Notes under the pieces: generated by a model | What the model was told of the DNA's origin: nothing | What the model saw: only the letters and a program-made list of their open reading frames with translations | Database searches by the model: none | Source: Alphaproteobacteria bacterium | GTDB lineage: Bacteria; Pseudomonadota; Alphaproteobacteria; Sphingomonadales; Sphingomonadaceae | Assembly (NCBI GenBank): GCA_019232625.1 | Contig: JAFANP010000065.1 | Span: 1-64,000 of the forward strand | DNA: 64,000 nt | Reading direction: 5' to 3' | Shown: positions 1 through 7,903 of the stretch, in pieces | Layout: each line of letters starts with the position of its first letter | Position numbering within the stretch: the first letter of the stretch is position 1 | Position numbers and translations under genes: made by a program

Positions 1-1
1 G

Positions 2-895
2 AACATGGTGAAGAACCTGCTCGCCGCCTTCGACCGGCGGATCGAGGGCCTCACCTGGATGGCGCCGGGCACCAAGGCGGCCGCCAAGGCCAAGGTTCAC
101 ACCCTGCGAGTCGGCGTCGGCTATCCCGAGACGTGGCGCACTTACGCGGGCCTGGACATCCGCCGCGACGATCCCGCCGGCAATGCGTGGCGGGCACAGC
201 TCTGGGAATATCACAACCAGCTCGCCAAGCTCGGCCGGCCGGTCGACCGCGGCGAATGGTGGATGACGCCGCAGACGGTGAACGCGGTGAACCTGCCGCT
301 CCAGAACGCTCTCAACTTCCCCGCCGCCATCCTCGAGACGCCCTATTTCGACCCGCGCTTCGACTCGGCCGCGAATTACGGGGCGATCGGCGCCGTGATC
401 GGCCACGAGATCAGCCACAGCTTCGACAATCTCGGCGCCGATTTCGATTCGGCCGGCAAGCTCCACAATTGGTGGACTCCCGCCGACCTGAAGCGCTTCG
501 AGGCCGCCGGCACCGCCCTCGCCGCCCAGTACGACGCCTATGAGGCGCTGCCCGGCCTCCACCTCAACGGCAAGCAGGAGCTGGGCGAGAACATCGCCGA
601 CGTCGCCGGCCTCACCGCCGCCTACGAGGCGTGGAGGAAGTCCCTCGGCGGCAAGCCCGCGCCGGTGATAGGCGGCCTTACCGGCGACCAGCGCTTCTTC
701 CTCGCCTTCGCCCAGAGCTGGCGGACGAAGATGCGCGACAAGGCCCTGCGCACCCGAATCGCCACCGACGTCCACGCCCCGGCGCCGTGGCGCGTCCAGA
801 CCGTGCGCAACCTCGACGCCTGGTACCCGGCCTTCGACGTCCAGCCGGGCCAGAAGCTGTACCTGGCGCCGGAAAAGCGCGTCCACGTCTGGTGA
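2..895 (+). CDS. M13-family (neprilysin-like) zinc metallopeptidase, C-terminal part, 5' truncated by window edge
   Basis: This is the catalytic C-terminal half of an M13 endopeptidase, a family of oligopeptide-cleaving zinc enzymes that are usually exported or periplasmic. The reading frame is open to the first base of the window, so the N-terminal half and any signal peptide lie outside. Seen directly: the zinc motif HEISH at residues 134-138 of the visible part and the third-ligand motif GENIAD at about 194-199. The C-terminal end, with a W as the last residue, is typical of the family. The usual substrate-binding NAYY/NAFY-type motif appears here as NAVNLPLQN. Family assignment is firm; substrate and cellular role cannot be judged. 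Confidence 0.93.
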   Translation, partial: NMVKNLLAAFDRRIEGLTWMAPGTKAAAKAKVHTLRVGVGYPETWRTYAGLDIRRDDPAGNAWRAQLWEYHNQLAKLGRPVDRGEWWMTPQTVNAVNLPLQNALNFPAAILETPYFDPRFDSAANYGAIGAVIGHEISHSFDNLGADFDSAGKLHNWWTPADLKRFEAAGTALAAQYDAYEALPGLHLNGKQELGENIADVAGLTAAYEAWRKSLGGKPAPVIGGLTGDQRFFLAFAQSWRTKMRDKALRTRIATDVHAPAPWRVQTVRNLDAWYPAFDVQPGQKLYLAPEKRVHVW

Positions 896-1194
896 GCCGG
901 GCCGCCGCGCGCAGCGACGCCGACGCGAAGCGTCGCCGGAGCAGCGCGAAGAGACGGCGAGAGCCGGCCAGCCTCGCACCGCGAGGACCGAGGTCACGCG
1001 ATTCACTCGCGTGACGGCGCGGGTGGCGCCCGGAAGAGGGTGACCCGAAAGCCCCTCCCCTTCAGGGGAGGGGAGATCATCCATGTCGGCGACCTTCGCC
1101 CCGGCTCCCTGTGTTGCCGTTGACGTGCCTGCCGCAACGATCCTCCCGGCGAGGGGGCTCACATCCCGACCGATTGAACGCTACGTCGGGGGCG
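896..1194. other. intergenic stretch with a palindromic repeat and no supported gene
   Basis: About 300 bases lie between the M13 peptidase and the metallophosphoesterase. The short ORFs here are frame shadows with arginine-rich translations. The only structure I see is the C-rich/G-rich hairpin annotated separately near 1052-1073, which could end peptidase transcription although no T-run follows it. Confidence 0.5.
1052..1073. repeat. GC-rich intergenic palindrome (CCCCTCCCC/GGGGAGGGG)
   Basis: Two perfect 9-base arms, CCCCTCCCC and GGGGAGGGG, are separated by TTCA. A near copy with the same preceding ACCCGAAA context lies at the end of the metallophosphoesterase gene (about 2081-2103), and a relative lies at 24283-24304. 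Palindromes of this look are dispersed between genes in many alphaproteobacteria. Confidence 0.7.
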
Positions 1195-2094
1195 ATGGCG
1201 GGGAAGATGGGACGGACAATCCGGCGGTTGAGCGGTCTCGGCATCGCCCTGGCGTCGCTCGCGAGCCTGTTCCTGATCGTCGGACTGCGGGAAGCGGCAT
1301 CCCGCCCGGTGGAGCGCCGACTGACGCTTGCGCTGCCCGGATGGCCGTCCGGCGCACGGCCGGTCACGATAGCGTTGCTGTCGGACATCCACCTCGGCAA
1401 CCAGGCGATGGACTCCGGACGACTGAGCGGGATCGTCGGCCAGGTGAACGCCGCACGGCCGGACCTGGTCTTGCTGGCGGGAGACTTCGTGACCGGCCAT
1501 GACGGCGCCGGCGCGGCGCGGCGGGCCGCCGGTCTGGAGGCGCCTTTGTCGCGGCTGAATGCGCCACTCGGCGTGGTCGCGGTTCTCGGCAATCACGATC
1601 ATTGGACCGCGCCCGACGCCGTTCGTGCCGCTCTCGTCCGAGCTGGGATCACGGTTCTCGCGAACGAAGCCGCTCGACGCGGCCCCCTGGCGATACTCGG
1701 CGTCGACGACTCCTTCTCGGGCCACGACGATGTCTCGGCGACGATCGCCTCGTGGAAGACGATGGGCGGCATCCCGCTCGTTCTGACGCATGCGCCCGAT
1801 CTGGTTCACAAGCTGCCGGGCGGGCTCCCTTTGGTGCTGGCCGGGCATACCCATTGCGGGCAGGTGGTTCTGCCGGGGCTGGGCCCGGTCCTGACACGCA
1901 GCCCGAGGCAGGGATGGAGGCCGCTCTACGACAGGCGCTACCGCTGCGGTGTGGTGCGCGACCCGGACCGGATCGTGGTCGTCACGGCGGGCGTCGGATC
2001 GGGGACGAGCCCGGTCCGCCTGGGCGCACCCCCCGACTGGTGGCTGTTGAGGATCGGGCCGGCCGCGGCGACCCGAAACCCCCCCTCCCCTTGA
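1195..2094 (+). CDS. metallophosphoesterase of the YkuE/YaeI type
   Basis: This is a calcineurin-like metallophosphoesterase, expected to bind two metal ions and hydrolyse a phosphoester or pyrophosphate. All signature blocks are visible in order: SDIHLG, AGDFV, GNHDH, THAPD and GHTHCG. An N-terminal hydrophobic stretch (GIALASLASLFLIVG) suggests a membrane anchor, as in YaeI/YkuE proteins, some of which act on lipid A precursors; the substrate here is unknown. I chose ATG 1195 over the ORF-track start at 1111 because the upstream residues look like non-coding extension; ATG 1207 is also possible. The last codons and the TGA (PPSP*) lie inside a palindromic repeat, so the C-terminus is repeat-derived. 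Confidence 0.88.
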   Translation: MAGKMGRTIRRLSGLGIALASLASLFLIVGLREAASRPVERRLTLALPGWPSGARPVTIALLSDIHLGNQAMDSGRLSGIVGQVNAARPDLVLLAGDFVTGHDGAGAARRAAGLEAPLSRLNAPLGVVAVLGNHDHWTAPDAVRAALVRAGITVLANEAARRGPLAILGVDDSFSGHDDVSATIASWKTMGGIPLVLTHAPDLVHKLPGGLPLVLAGHTHCGQVVLPGLGPVLTRSPRQGWRPLYDRRYRCGVVRDPDRIVVVTAGVGSGTSPVRLGAPPDWWLLRIGPAAATRNPPSP

Positions 2095-2117
2095 GGGGAA
2101 GGGTTGGGGGTGGGGCC
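2081..2117. repeat. GC-rich palindrome overlapping the metallophosphoesterase stop codon
   Basis: CCCCTCCCC-TTGA-GGGGAAGGG followed by a G-rich run repeats the family seen at 1052-1073. The TGA in its loop is the stop codon of the metallophosphoesterase, so the repeat contributes the final residues. It separates two convergent genes and may also act as a transcription barrier. Confidence 0.65.
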
Positions 2118-2185
2118 TGTCCGGGCCGGCAACGGCCGGAGAAAACCGCAACCCCCGCCCCGGCCGCCCCTCGCGGGAAAGCGCC

Positions 2186-3340
2186 TCAAGCCGCGCCGAT
2201 CAGCTCCCGCCCGATCAGCATCCGCCGGATCTCGTTGGTTCCGGCGCCGATGTCGAGCAGCTTGGCGTCGCGCATGAAGCGCTCGACCGGCCAGTCCTTG
2301 GTGTAGCCCGCCCCGCCCAGCGCCTGGATCGCCTCCAGGCTGACCTTCACCGCGTTCTCCGAGGCGAGCAGGATCGCGCCCGCCGCGTCGAACCGGGTCG
2401 TCTTCCCGGCGTCGCAATTCTTCGCGACGGTGTAGACGTAGGCCCGCGCCGAGTTGAGCGCGACATACATGTCGGCGACCTTCGCCTGCATCAGCTGGAA
2501 GGCGCCGATCGGCTGGCCGAACTGCTTCCTCTCGCGCACGTAGGGCAGGACGACGTCGAGGCAGGCCTGCATGATCCCGAGCTGGATCCCGGCCAGCACC
2601 GTCCGCTCATAGTCGAGCCCCGACATCAGAACGCCGACGCCGCCGTTGACCGGCCCCATCACGTTCTCGTCGGGCACCTCGCAATCGTCGAACACCAGCT
2701 CCCCGGTGGGGGAGCCGCGCATCCCCATCTTGTCGAGCTTCTGGCCGAGGCTGAAGCCCGGCATGCCCTTCTCGATCAGGAAGGTGGTGATGCCGCGGCT
2801 CCCCTCCCCGGTCTTGGCGTAGACGACCAGGGTGTCGGCGTGGTGGGCGTTGGTGATCCAGAACTTGGTGCCGTTCAGGACGTAGCCGCCCTGCACCTTC
2901 TCGGCCCTGAGCTTCATCGACACGACGTCCGATCCGGCGCCCGCCTCCGACATGGCGAGGCTTCCGACATGCTCCCCCGAGATGAGCTTGGGGAGATATT
3001 TCGCCTTCTGCTCGGGACTGGCCCAGCGGCGTATCTGGTTGATGCACAGGTTCGAATGCGCCCCGTAGGAGAGGCCCACCGAGGCGGAGGCGCGCGCCAC
3101 CTCCTCCTGCGCCACGACATGTTCGAGATAGCCGAGGCCGAGCCCGCCCTGTTCCTCCTCGACGGTGATTCCGTGGAGGCCGAGCGCGCCCATTTCCGGC
3201 CAAAGCTCGGCCGGGAACCAGTCCTCCGAGTCGATCCGCGCGGCGAGCGGCGCGATTCGGTCGGCGGCGAAGCGGGCCGTGGTGTCGCGTATCGCATCCG
3301 CCATCTCGCCGAGGGCGAAGTCGAGCCCGGTGTCGGACAT
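2186..3340 (-). CDS. ivd: isovaleryl-CoA dehydrogenase
   Basis: This FAD enzyme oxidises isovaleryl-CoA to 3-methylcrotonyl-CoA in leucine breakdown, passing electrons to electron-transfer flavoprotein. The 384-residue length is normal for the acyl-CoA dehydrogenase family. Seen: the flavin-site segment SEAGAGSD (about 131-138), WITNAHHAD, and the end motif [15 protein letters not shown]. The glutamate in GLDYER (E245) sits where isovaleryl-CoA dehydrogenases carry the catalytic base, whereas most other acyl-CoA dehydrogenases have it near residue 370; this supports the specific assignment. It is divergent from a thiolase gene. The rest of the leucine pathway (methylcrotonyl-CoA carboxylase) is not in the window. 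The symbol liuA is also used. Confidence 0.9.
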   Translation of the reverse strand: MSDTGLDFALGEMADAIRDTTARFAADRIAPLAARIDSEDWFPAELWPEMGALGLHGITVEEEQGGLGLGYLEHVVAQEEVARASASVGLSYGAHSNLCINQIRRWASPEQKAKYLPKLISGEHVGSLAMSEAGAGSDVVSMKLRAEKVQGGYVLNGTKFWITNAHHADTLVVYAKTGEGSRGITTFLIEKGMPGFSLGQKLDKMGMRGSPTGELVFDDCEVPDENVMGPVNGGVGVLMSGLDYERTVLAGIQLGIMQACLDVVLPYVRERKQFGQPIGAFQLMQAKVADMYVALNSARAYVYTVAKNCDAGKTTRFDAAGAILLASENAVKVSLEAIQALGGAGYTKDWPVERFMRDAKLLDIGAGTNEIRRMLIGRELIGAA

Positions 3341-3410
3341 GCGCTGTCTCCTGTTCGGCGGCGGCCCTAGCAGAGGGCTCGCGATTTGAACAAGGCGGGG
3401 GCGGTGACTA

Positions 3411-3541
3411 TGTGCGTCCTTCGAGACGGGCCTTCGCCGAGCTCAGTCCCTCCTCGGGATGAGCGGGGCGGGCCCGCACGCAACCCGCTCATCCTGAGGA
3501 GCCGCTGAGCGAAGTCGAAGCGGCGTCTCGAAGGACGCACA
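3411..3541. repeat. large composite inverted repeat between divergent ivd and thiolase genes
   Basis: The outer arms are 18 bases and perfect: TGTGCGTCCTTCGAGACG at 3411-3428 and its exact complement at 3524-3541. A second internal pair, TCCTCGGGATGAGCGGG and CCCGCTCATCCTGAGGA, matches with one mismatch. The element fills most of the gap between two divergent genes and so must coexist with their promoters. Confidence 0.85.
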
Positions 3542-3556
3542 GGAGCTCGCACCCTC

Positions 3557-4750
3557 ATGTCCACCGCCGCACCCGACCCCATCGTCATCCTCTCCTACGC
3601 GCGCACGCCGATGGGGAGCTTTCAGGGCGCGCTCGCCGGCGCGACCGCGACCGAGCTCGGCGCCGCGGCCGTCGCCGCCGCGATCGAGCGGGCGGGGGTT
3701 CCTGGCGACTCGGTCGACAAGATCTTCATGGGCTGCGTCCTTCCCGCCGGACTTGGCCAGGCGCCGGCCCGCCAGGCGGCGCTCGGCGCCGGCCTCCCCA
3801 AGTCCGTCGAGGCGACGACGGTCAACAAGGTGTGCGGCTCGGGCATGCAGGCGGCGATGTTCGCCCACGACATGCTCGCCGCCGGCTCGGCCGACCTGAT
3901 CGTCGCGGGCGGCATGGAATCGATGTCCAACGCGCCCTACCTCATGAAGAAGCACCGCGCCGGGGCCCGCATCGGCCACGACACGGTCTACGACCATATG
4001 ATGCTCGACGGCCTCGAGGACGCCTACGATTCGGGCCGGGCGATGGGCACCTTCGCCGAAGAGGCGGCGCGCGACTACCAGTTCACCCGCGCCGACCAGG
4101 ACGAGTACGCGATCGAGAGCCTGCGCCGCGCCACCGAGGCGATCAGGTCGGGCGCGTTCGAGCGCGAGACGGTTCCGGTCACCGTGAAGACCCGCAAGGG
4201 CGAGGAGGTCGTGACCTGCGACGAGCAGCCGGGCAAGTCGAACCCGGAGAAGATCCCGGGCCTGAAGCCCGCCTTCGCCAAGGACGGCACCATCACCGCC
4301 GCCAACGCCAGCTCGATCTCCGACGGCGCCGCCGCGCTGGTCATCACCCGCCAGAGCGTCGCCGACCGACTCGGGGTCAAGCCGGTCGCCCGGATCGTCG
4401 CCCACGCCGCCCACGCCCAGGCGCCCAACCTCTTCACCACCGCCCCCGTCCCCGCCGTGCGCAAGGCGCTGGACAAGGCCGGCTGGGACGTCGCCGACGT
4501 CGACCTGTTCGAGGTCAACGAGGCCTTCGCCTGCGTCGCCATGATCGCCATGCGCGACCTCGGAATCCCCCGCGACAGGATCAACGTCCACGGCGGCGCC
4601 ACCGCGCTCGGCCACCCGATCGGCGCGAGCGGCGCCCGCCTCCTGTGCACCCTCTTGAGCGCGCTCGAGACCCACGGCGGCAAGAAAGGCCTCGCCACCC
4701 TCTGCATCGGCGGCGGCGAAGCGACGGCGATGGCGGTGGAGCTGGTCTAA
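3557..4750 (+). CDS. acetyl-CoA C-acetyltransferase (thiolase)
   Basis: This thiolase condenses two acetyl-CoA to acetoacetyl-CoA or performs the reverse cleavage. All catalytic elements are present: the acylated cysteine in NKVCGSGM (C93), the histidine in ALGHPIGASG (about H353) and the second cysteine in CIGGGEA (about C383). The length of 397 residues is typical. Its position divergent to isovaleryl-CoA dehydrogenase fits the end of leucine or fatty-acid catabolism, where acetoacetyl-CoA is split, but a biosynthetic role (PhaA-type) cannot be excluded from sequence alone. Confidence 0.93.
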   Translation: MSTAAPDPIVILSYARTPMGSFQGALAGATATELGAAAVAAAIERAGVPGDSVDKIFMGCVLPAGLGQAPARQAALGAGLPKSVEATTVNKVCGSGMQAAMFAHDMLAAGSADLIVAGGMESMSNAPYLMKKHRAGARIGHDTVYDHMMLDGLEDAYDSGRAMGTFAEEAARDYQFTRADQDEYAIESLRRATEAIRSGAFERETVPVTVKTRKGEEVVTCDEQPGKSNPEKIPGLKPAFAKDGTITAANASSISDGAAALVITRQSVADRLGVKPVARIVAHAAHAQAPNLFTTAPVPAVRKALDKAGWDVADVDLFEVNEAFACVAMIAMRDLGIPRDRINVHGGATALGHPIGASGARLLCTLLSALETHGGKKGLATLCIGGGEATAMAVELV

Positions 4751-4880
4751 GGTCGGCGTGAAGACATCTATTCGGGCCTGGGAGGGCCAGGAAGAGAAGC
4801 CGTGCCCGTCTCGAGTAAGCGCCGTCCTTGCGTCGCGAATTCCGCCGGGACCACCGCAGGCGCGCTGTCGGGGAGAAGCC

Positions 4881-5267
4881 TCAGCCGCGAACGACGACGA
4901 CGTCGACGCCGACATCCACCTTCCGCCAAGTCCGGTCGGTCGTCACCACCGGCGCGCCGCGAGTCATCGCCAAGGCCAGGCAGGCGCGGTCGCCGAGCGA
5001 CAGGCCGAGGCTTCGCGTTCGGACGCGCAGCTTGCCGGCCGCGATCGCCTGCGCTTCGTCGAACGGAATGATGCGCAGGTCGAGATCGGGGAGGCTCAGG
5101 TCGATCTCCGCCTCGGGCACTCCGCGCTCCTGGAGCTTGGCGACCACCTCGCTGAGATTGACCGCACCGACGACGGCGGTCGGCAACAATCCGAGCACTT
5201 CTTCCGCTCCCCGCTCGCCAAGCATCAGCGCGAGAAGGGCGGAAGCATCGAGCACATGCTCAGTCAT
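4881..5267 (-). CDS. vapC: PIN-domain toxin, VapC type
   Basis: This is a PIN-domain ribonuclease, the toxin half of a type II toxin-antitoxin pair; family members cut tRNA or rRNA. The 128-residue length is usual. The acidic metal-binding residues are visible: D7 in VLDASALLA, E40 in NLSE, D93 in GDRACLALA and D111 in TTDRTW. Its start overlaps the last eight bases of the antitoxin gene upstream, indicating translational coupling. Regulation is probably through the antitoxin and the palindrome at 5544-5558. The actual RNA target is unknown. Confidence 0.9.
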   Translation of the reverse strand: MTEHVLDASALLALMLGERGAEEVLGLLPTAVVGAVNLSEVVAKLQERGVPEAEIDLSLPDLDLRIIPFDEAQAIAAGKLRVRTRSLGLSLGDRACLALAMTRGAPVVTTDRTWRKVDVGVDVVVVRG

Positions 5268-5508
5268 CCGCCGCTTCCGCGCGCCGGTCCGCGATCAACT
5301 CCTCCGAAAGCGACACGCCTTCGGGAACATGCCTGCGCAGGCGCAGCTGGATCGCCGCGACGACGTCGCGCAACGGCCGAACCCGAAGCTCGCCCTCGGC
5401 CAAGGTCATCACGACGGAATCGCCGTCCTTCAGCCCAAGCTCTCGCCGGACCCGAGAGGGTATCTGCAACCTTCCCCCGCTGACGAGCTTGCCACGTTCG
5501 GCATTCAT
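5260..5508 (-). CDS. AbrB/MazE-fold antitoxin partner of the PIN toxin
   Basis: This is an 82-residue protein whose N-terminal half (GKLVSGGRLQIPSRVRRELGL) is a SpoVT/AbrB swapped-hairpin DNA-binding domain. The C-terminal half is charged and would wrap the PIN toxin. The track places the start far upstream; I use the ATG at 5506-5508 because it is preceded by GGAG eight bases away and because the AbrB domain begins there. It overlaps vapC by eight bases. Antitoxins of this type normally repress their own operon with the toxin as co-repressor, consistent with the palindrome just upstream. Confidence 0.85.
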   Translation of the reverse strand: MNAERGKLVSGGRLQIPSRVRRELGLKDGDSVVMTLAEGELRVRPLRDVVAAIQLRLRRHVPEGVSLSEELIADRRAEAADD

Positions 5509-5543
5509 GTCGGATGCTCCACTTGGTACAGGTTGAAGAACAT

Positions 5544-5558
5544 ATACATTTTCTGTAT
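5544..5558. promoter_or_regulatory. putative operator of the toxin-antitoxin operon
   Basis: A perfect inverted repeat, ATACA-TTTTC-TGTAT, lies 36 bases upstream of the antitoxin ATG in a locally AT-rich patch. Position and symmetry fit autoregulatory binding by the AbrB-fold antitoxin dimer. No binding data; inference from position. Confidence 0.5.
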
Positions 5559-5661
5559 CGGGACAATGGGCTCCCCTTCCCCCGTTGCCGTGGGCAGTCG
5601 CCTTCGCTGGAACTCCTCCCCCGCGCGTCCATTCCCCCTTGCGAGCAACAGGAGAGCGGCG

Positions 5662-6087
5662 ATGATCACACGGACGGCGAGCGCGCGGTACGAAGGCATG
5701 GGGAAGGACGGCAAGGGCTGGGTCTCCACCCAGTCGAAGGTCCTCGACGGGCAGCGCTACGGCTTCGGCACCCGCTTCGAGAACGAGCCCGGGACCAACC
5801 CCGAGGAGCTGATCGCCGCCGCCCATGCGAGCTGCTTCACAATGGCGCTCTCCTTCGCCCTCGCCGGCGCCGGATTCGCCGACGGCCGGCTCGAGACCAC
5901 CGCCCGGGTCAAGCTCGACAAGGAGGGTGACGGCTTCCGAATCACCCGCTCCGACCTCCAGCTCACCGCGTCGGTGCCCGGGATCGAGGAGGCGCGGCTG
6001 CGCGCGCTGGCCGAGGGCGCCAAGGCGAATTGCCCCGTCTCGAAGCTTCTCAACGCCGAGACGACCCTCGAGGTGAGCGTCGGCTGA
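5662..6087 (+). CDS. OsmC-family peroxiredoxin
   Basis: This is an OsmC/Ohr-type thiol peroxidase that detoxifies organic hydroperoxides. Both reactive cysteines are visible, C58 in HASCFTMAL and C124 in ANCPVSKLL, in the spacing of the family. The 141-residue length and the start MITRTASARYEG are typical of the OsmC subgroup. The ATG at 5662 is preceded by AGGAGAG at good spacing; the longer track ORF upstream is an artefact. It is divergent from the toxin-antitoxin operon. Confidence 0.92.
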   Translation: MITRTASARYEGMGKDGKGWVSTQSKVLDGQRYGFGTRFENEPGTNPEELIAAAHASCFTMALSFALAGAGFADGRLETTARVKLDKEGDGFRITRSDLQLTASVPGIEEARLRALAEGAKANCPVSKLLNAETTLEVSVG

Positions 6088-6118
6088 GCGGCCCGACGCC
6101 CTCGCGGCCCCCGGCCCC

Positions 6119-6253
6119 CTACAGCCGCCTCACCCGCGGCTCGGCCGGCTCCCGCCCGAGCATGAGCTCGGTCAGAGCCCAGACCATCGCGTCGGCGCCG
6201 TCGGGGCTCGCGCCCGGCCCTTCATAGGTCCCGCCGCCGCTACTGGCGCTGCG
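6119..6253 (-). pseudogene. relic of a phage/GTA terminase large subunit, C-terminal end only
   Basis: Read on the minus strand, the bases after the YEATS-protein stop encode a short uninterrupted segment ending in TAG that includes GPGASPDGADAMVWALTELM and then EPRVRRL*. This closely resembles the C-terminus of terminase large subunits (typically SPDRADALVWALTELM). No start codon, Walker motifs or remaining nuclease residues accompany it, and only about 45 codons survive. It was missed by the ORF track because of its length. The tail module of a GTA-like cluster lies 51 kb away in this window, so this is probably a stray or duplicated terL end. Family recognition is by motif only. Confidence 0.7.
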
Positions 6254-6260
6254 CCGCCGC

Positions 6261-7592
6261 TCAGCGGCTGCGGAAGGCCCGCGGCGCGTCCGGAAGCTCG
6301 GCGAGGTCGAGCTCCAGCTCGGTCGTGCCGTCGTCGAGCAGCGCCCCGACGGTGAAGGCGCCCCAGGCCGAGACGACGAGCGTCGCCGTGCCGAATTGGT
6401 CGAAGGCGACGGCGGGAGTCGTGTTCCGGAAGGTGTTGTGCAGGAAGAAGATGGCCTCGGTCGCCGGGACCGGCTCCGCCAGGATGGTGAGGTGGACGTC
6501 GTAGAGGCCCGCGGCGCTCTTGGTCACCGTCGCCGAGAGGCGCCGCGAGCCGAAGGCGTTGGACACGGCCGGCTTGCCTCCGAACATCCCCTTCGCCCAG
6601 TCGTCGGGCTTGAGGGGGCGGCGGCGCATGAGCGCGTATTTGAGCCGGGCCGCGTCGTGCAGCGCCTTTTCCTGCGAAGGCGCTGCGCCGCCGCGAACCC
6701 CTTCCTCCGAATCGGCTCCGCCCGGCGCGCCGCTCCCGTCGCCGCCGTCCGCCTGGCCCGCTCCGGCCTGGCGGACGCCCGGCTGGCCGTCGCCCGGCTG
6801 GTTCGGGCCCGGCTGGCCGTCGCCCGGCTGGTTCGGGCCCGGCTGGTTCGGGCCCGGCTGGTTCGGGCCCGGCTGGTTCGGGCCGCCCCCGCCGCCGCCC
6901 CCCGGAGCCGGACCGGGCGGCGGCAGCGCCGAGGGGGGCGGGTCGGAGGCGATCGGCGGCTGCGTCGGCGCGACCGGGCTTCGCTCCTGCGCCAGGCCCT
7001 GCGCCTGCCGCCGCTGCAGGCCGACGTCGACGTCGGCGAATTCCTCGGGAAGGTAGCGCGAGAACCACAGATAGCCGGCGAGCGCGCCGAGCGAGGCGGC
7101 GGCGACCAGCACCGCGACTCCGCCCGGAAGAGCGGCCGGACCGCTGTCGAAGATCGCCGCTCCGATCAGCGCCCCCGATTTGTCGAGCCTGTTGAGGATC
7201 GCCGGCCACGAGACGAGCCCGGCGCCGATGATCGTCTTGGTCAGCCAGTCCGACACTTCCTCGAGCGAGGTGTTGGCGACGATGGCGAGGCGCGGTGCGG
7301 CCGAGGGGGCGGCGCCGCCCGCGCCCGCGCCCGCGCCCACGCCTACGCCGCCCGCCCCGCCCGCCGCCGCCGCGGCGCTCGTCACCGTCGTCCGCTTCGG
7401 GATGGCGAAGAGCAGCCCGCCTATCGCCCCGATCGTGCTCGCCCCCACCACCCCGGCGAAGGCGGCGAGCGGCCGCACCGCCGAGCAGGTCGCGACGACG
7501 AGCAGCAGGAACAGCAGGATCAGGAGGAAGCGGACGATCCGCTCGATGCGCGAGCCGGCAAGCAGCCAGTCCCTGAAACCGGTGAAGCCCAT
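6261..7592 (-). CDS. three-TM membrane protein with C-terminal prokaryotic YEATS-like domain
   Basis: This 443-residue protein has three probable membrane helices (about 22-40, 43-64, 155-178). Between them lies a segment with NTSLEEVSDWLTKTIIG that I associate with the 'YEATS-associated three-TM' proteins. A disordered Pro/Gly linker with PNQPG repeats (about 236-270) follows. The C-terminal domain (about 350-435) has the pattern YDVHLTI..LHNTFRN..WGAFTVGA..LELDLAEL expected of prokaryotic YEATS domains. Such proteins have been proposed by comparative genomics to belong to nucleotide-dependent signalling or conflict systems; the ligand is unknown. The start at 7592 is preceded by GGAGGGGG; the track start at 7682 lacks this. 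No obvious effector gene is adjacent. Confidence 0.72.
   Translation of the reverse strand: MGFTGFRDWLLAGSRIERIVRFLLILLFLLLVVATCSAVRPLAAFAGVVGASTIGAIGGLLFAIPKRTTVTSAAAAAGGAGGVGVGAGAGAGGAAPSAAPRLAIVANTSLEEVSDWLTKTIIGAGLVSWPAILNRLDKSGALIGAAIFDSGPAALPGGVAVLVAAASLGALAGYLWFSRYLPEEFADVDVGLQRRQAQGLAQERSPVAPTQPPIASDPPPSALPPPGPAPGGGGGGGPNQPGPNQPGPNQPGPNQPGDGQPGPNQPGDGQPGVRQAGAGQADGGDGSGAPGGADSEEGVRGGAAPSQEKALHDAARLKYALMRRRPLKPDDWAKGMFGGKPAVSNAFGSRRLSATVTKSAAGLYDVHLTILAEPVPATEAIFFLHNTFRNTTPAVAFDQFGTATLVVSAWGAFTVGALLDDGTTELELDLAELPDAPRAFRSR
6781..6885. repeat. tandem 15-bp repeats encoding the PNQPG linker
   Basis: Seven consecutive 15-base units alternate between GGCTGGTTCGGGCCC (five units, the last slightly diverged) and GGCTGGCCGTCGCCC (two units). 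They encode PGPNQ/PGDGQ-type pentapeptides in the minus-strand YEATS protein. Being in multiples of three, copy-number change would alter linker length without breaking the frame. Confidence 0.9.
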
Positions 7593-7903
7593 CGTTCCCC
7601 CTCCGATGCCTGAGTCCCCGCCGAACCTACCCCAATCCCCCCCGCCCGTCATCCGACGGCAGGGGACGGCGGCAGGGGACATGTACCTTCTCCGTAGAAC
7701 GACGCGTGCCCCTCCCCCGGGACCAACCCGTCATGCCGGACTTGATCCGGCATCCACCTTCTTCTCACCTGTGCGGCGAAGGAAAGCGGCGCAGGCCGCT
7801 GACGGCGCGGCTGGTGGTCGCGCGAACACGCCTCCTTTCGGGACAGGTACCTGCGGCCTTTCTGCCCGATCCCTGCCCGACCCGTTACAACGATCAGCCA
7901 TCC
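7593..7903. other. intergenic stretch with alphaproteobacterial palindrome and REP half-units
   Basis: No gene is supported here. It contains the ATGCCGGA/TCCGGCAT hairpin (separate entry) and two direct half-units of the form GGGACA(T/G)GTACCT near 7676-7688 and 7840-7852. These resemble degenerate REP-like sequences found elsewhere in the window. The promoter of the YEATS gene must lie in the left part. Confidence 0.5.
7733..7753. repeat. dispersed palindrome ATGCCGGA-CTTGA-TCCGGCAT
   Basis: Perfect 8-base arms with a 5-base loop. I recognise the sequence around it (CGTCATGCCGGACTTGATCC) as a widespread interspersed element of alphaproteobacterial genomes. Only one copy is seen in this window. 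Confidence 0.75.

Noticed and set aside
1082-2486. 19-base match CATGTCGGCGACCTTCGCC at 1082-1100 and within ivd at 2468-2486
   Set aside because: It is short enough to arise by chance in GC- and codon-biased DNA, with no extended similarity around it.
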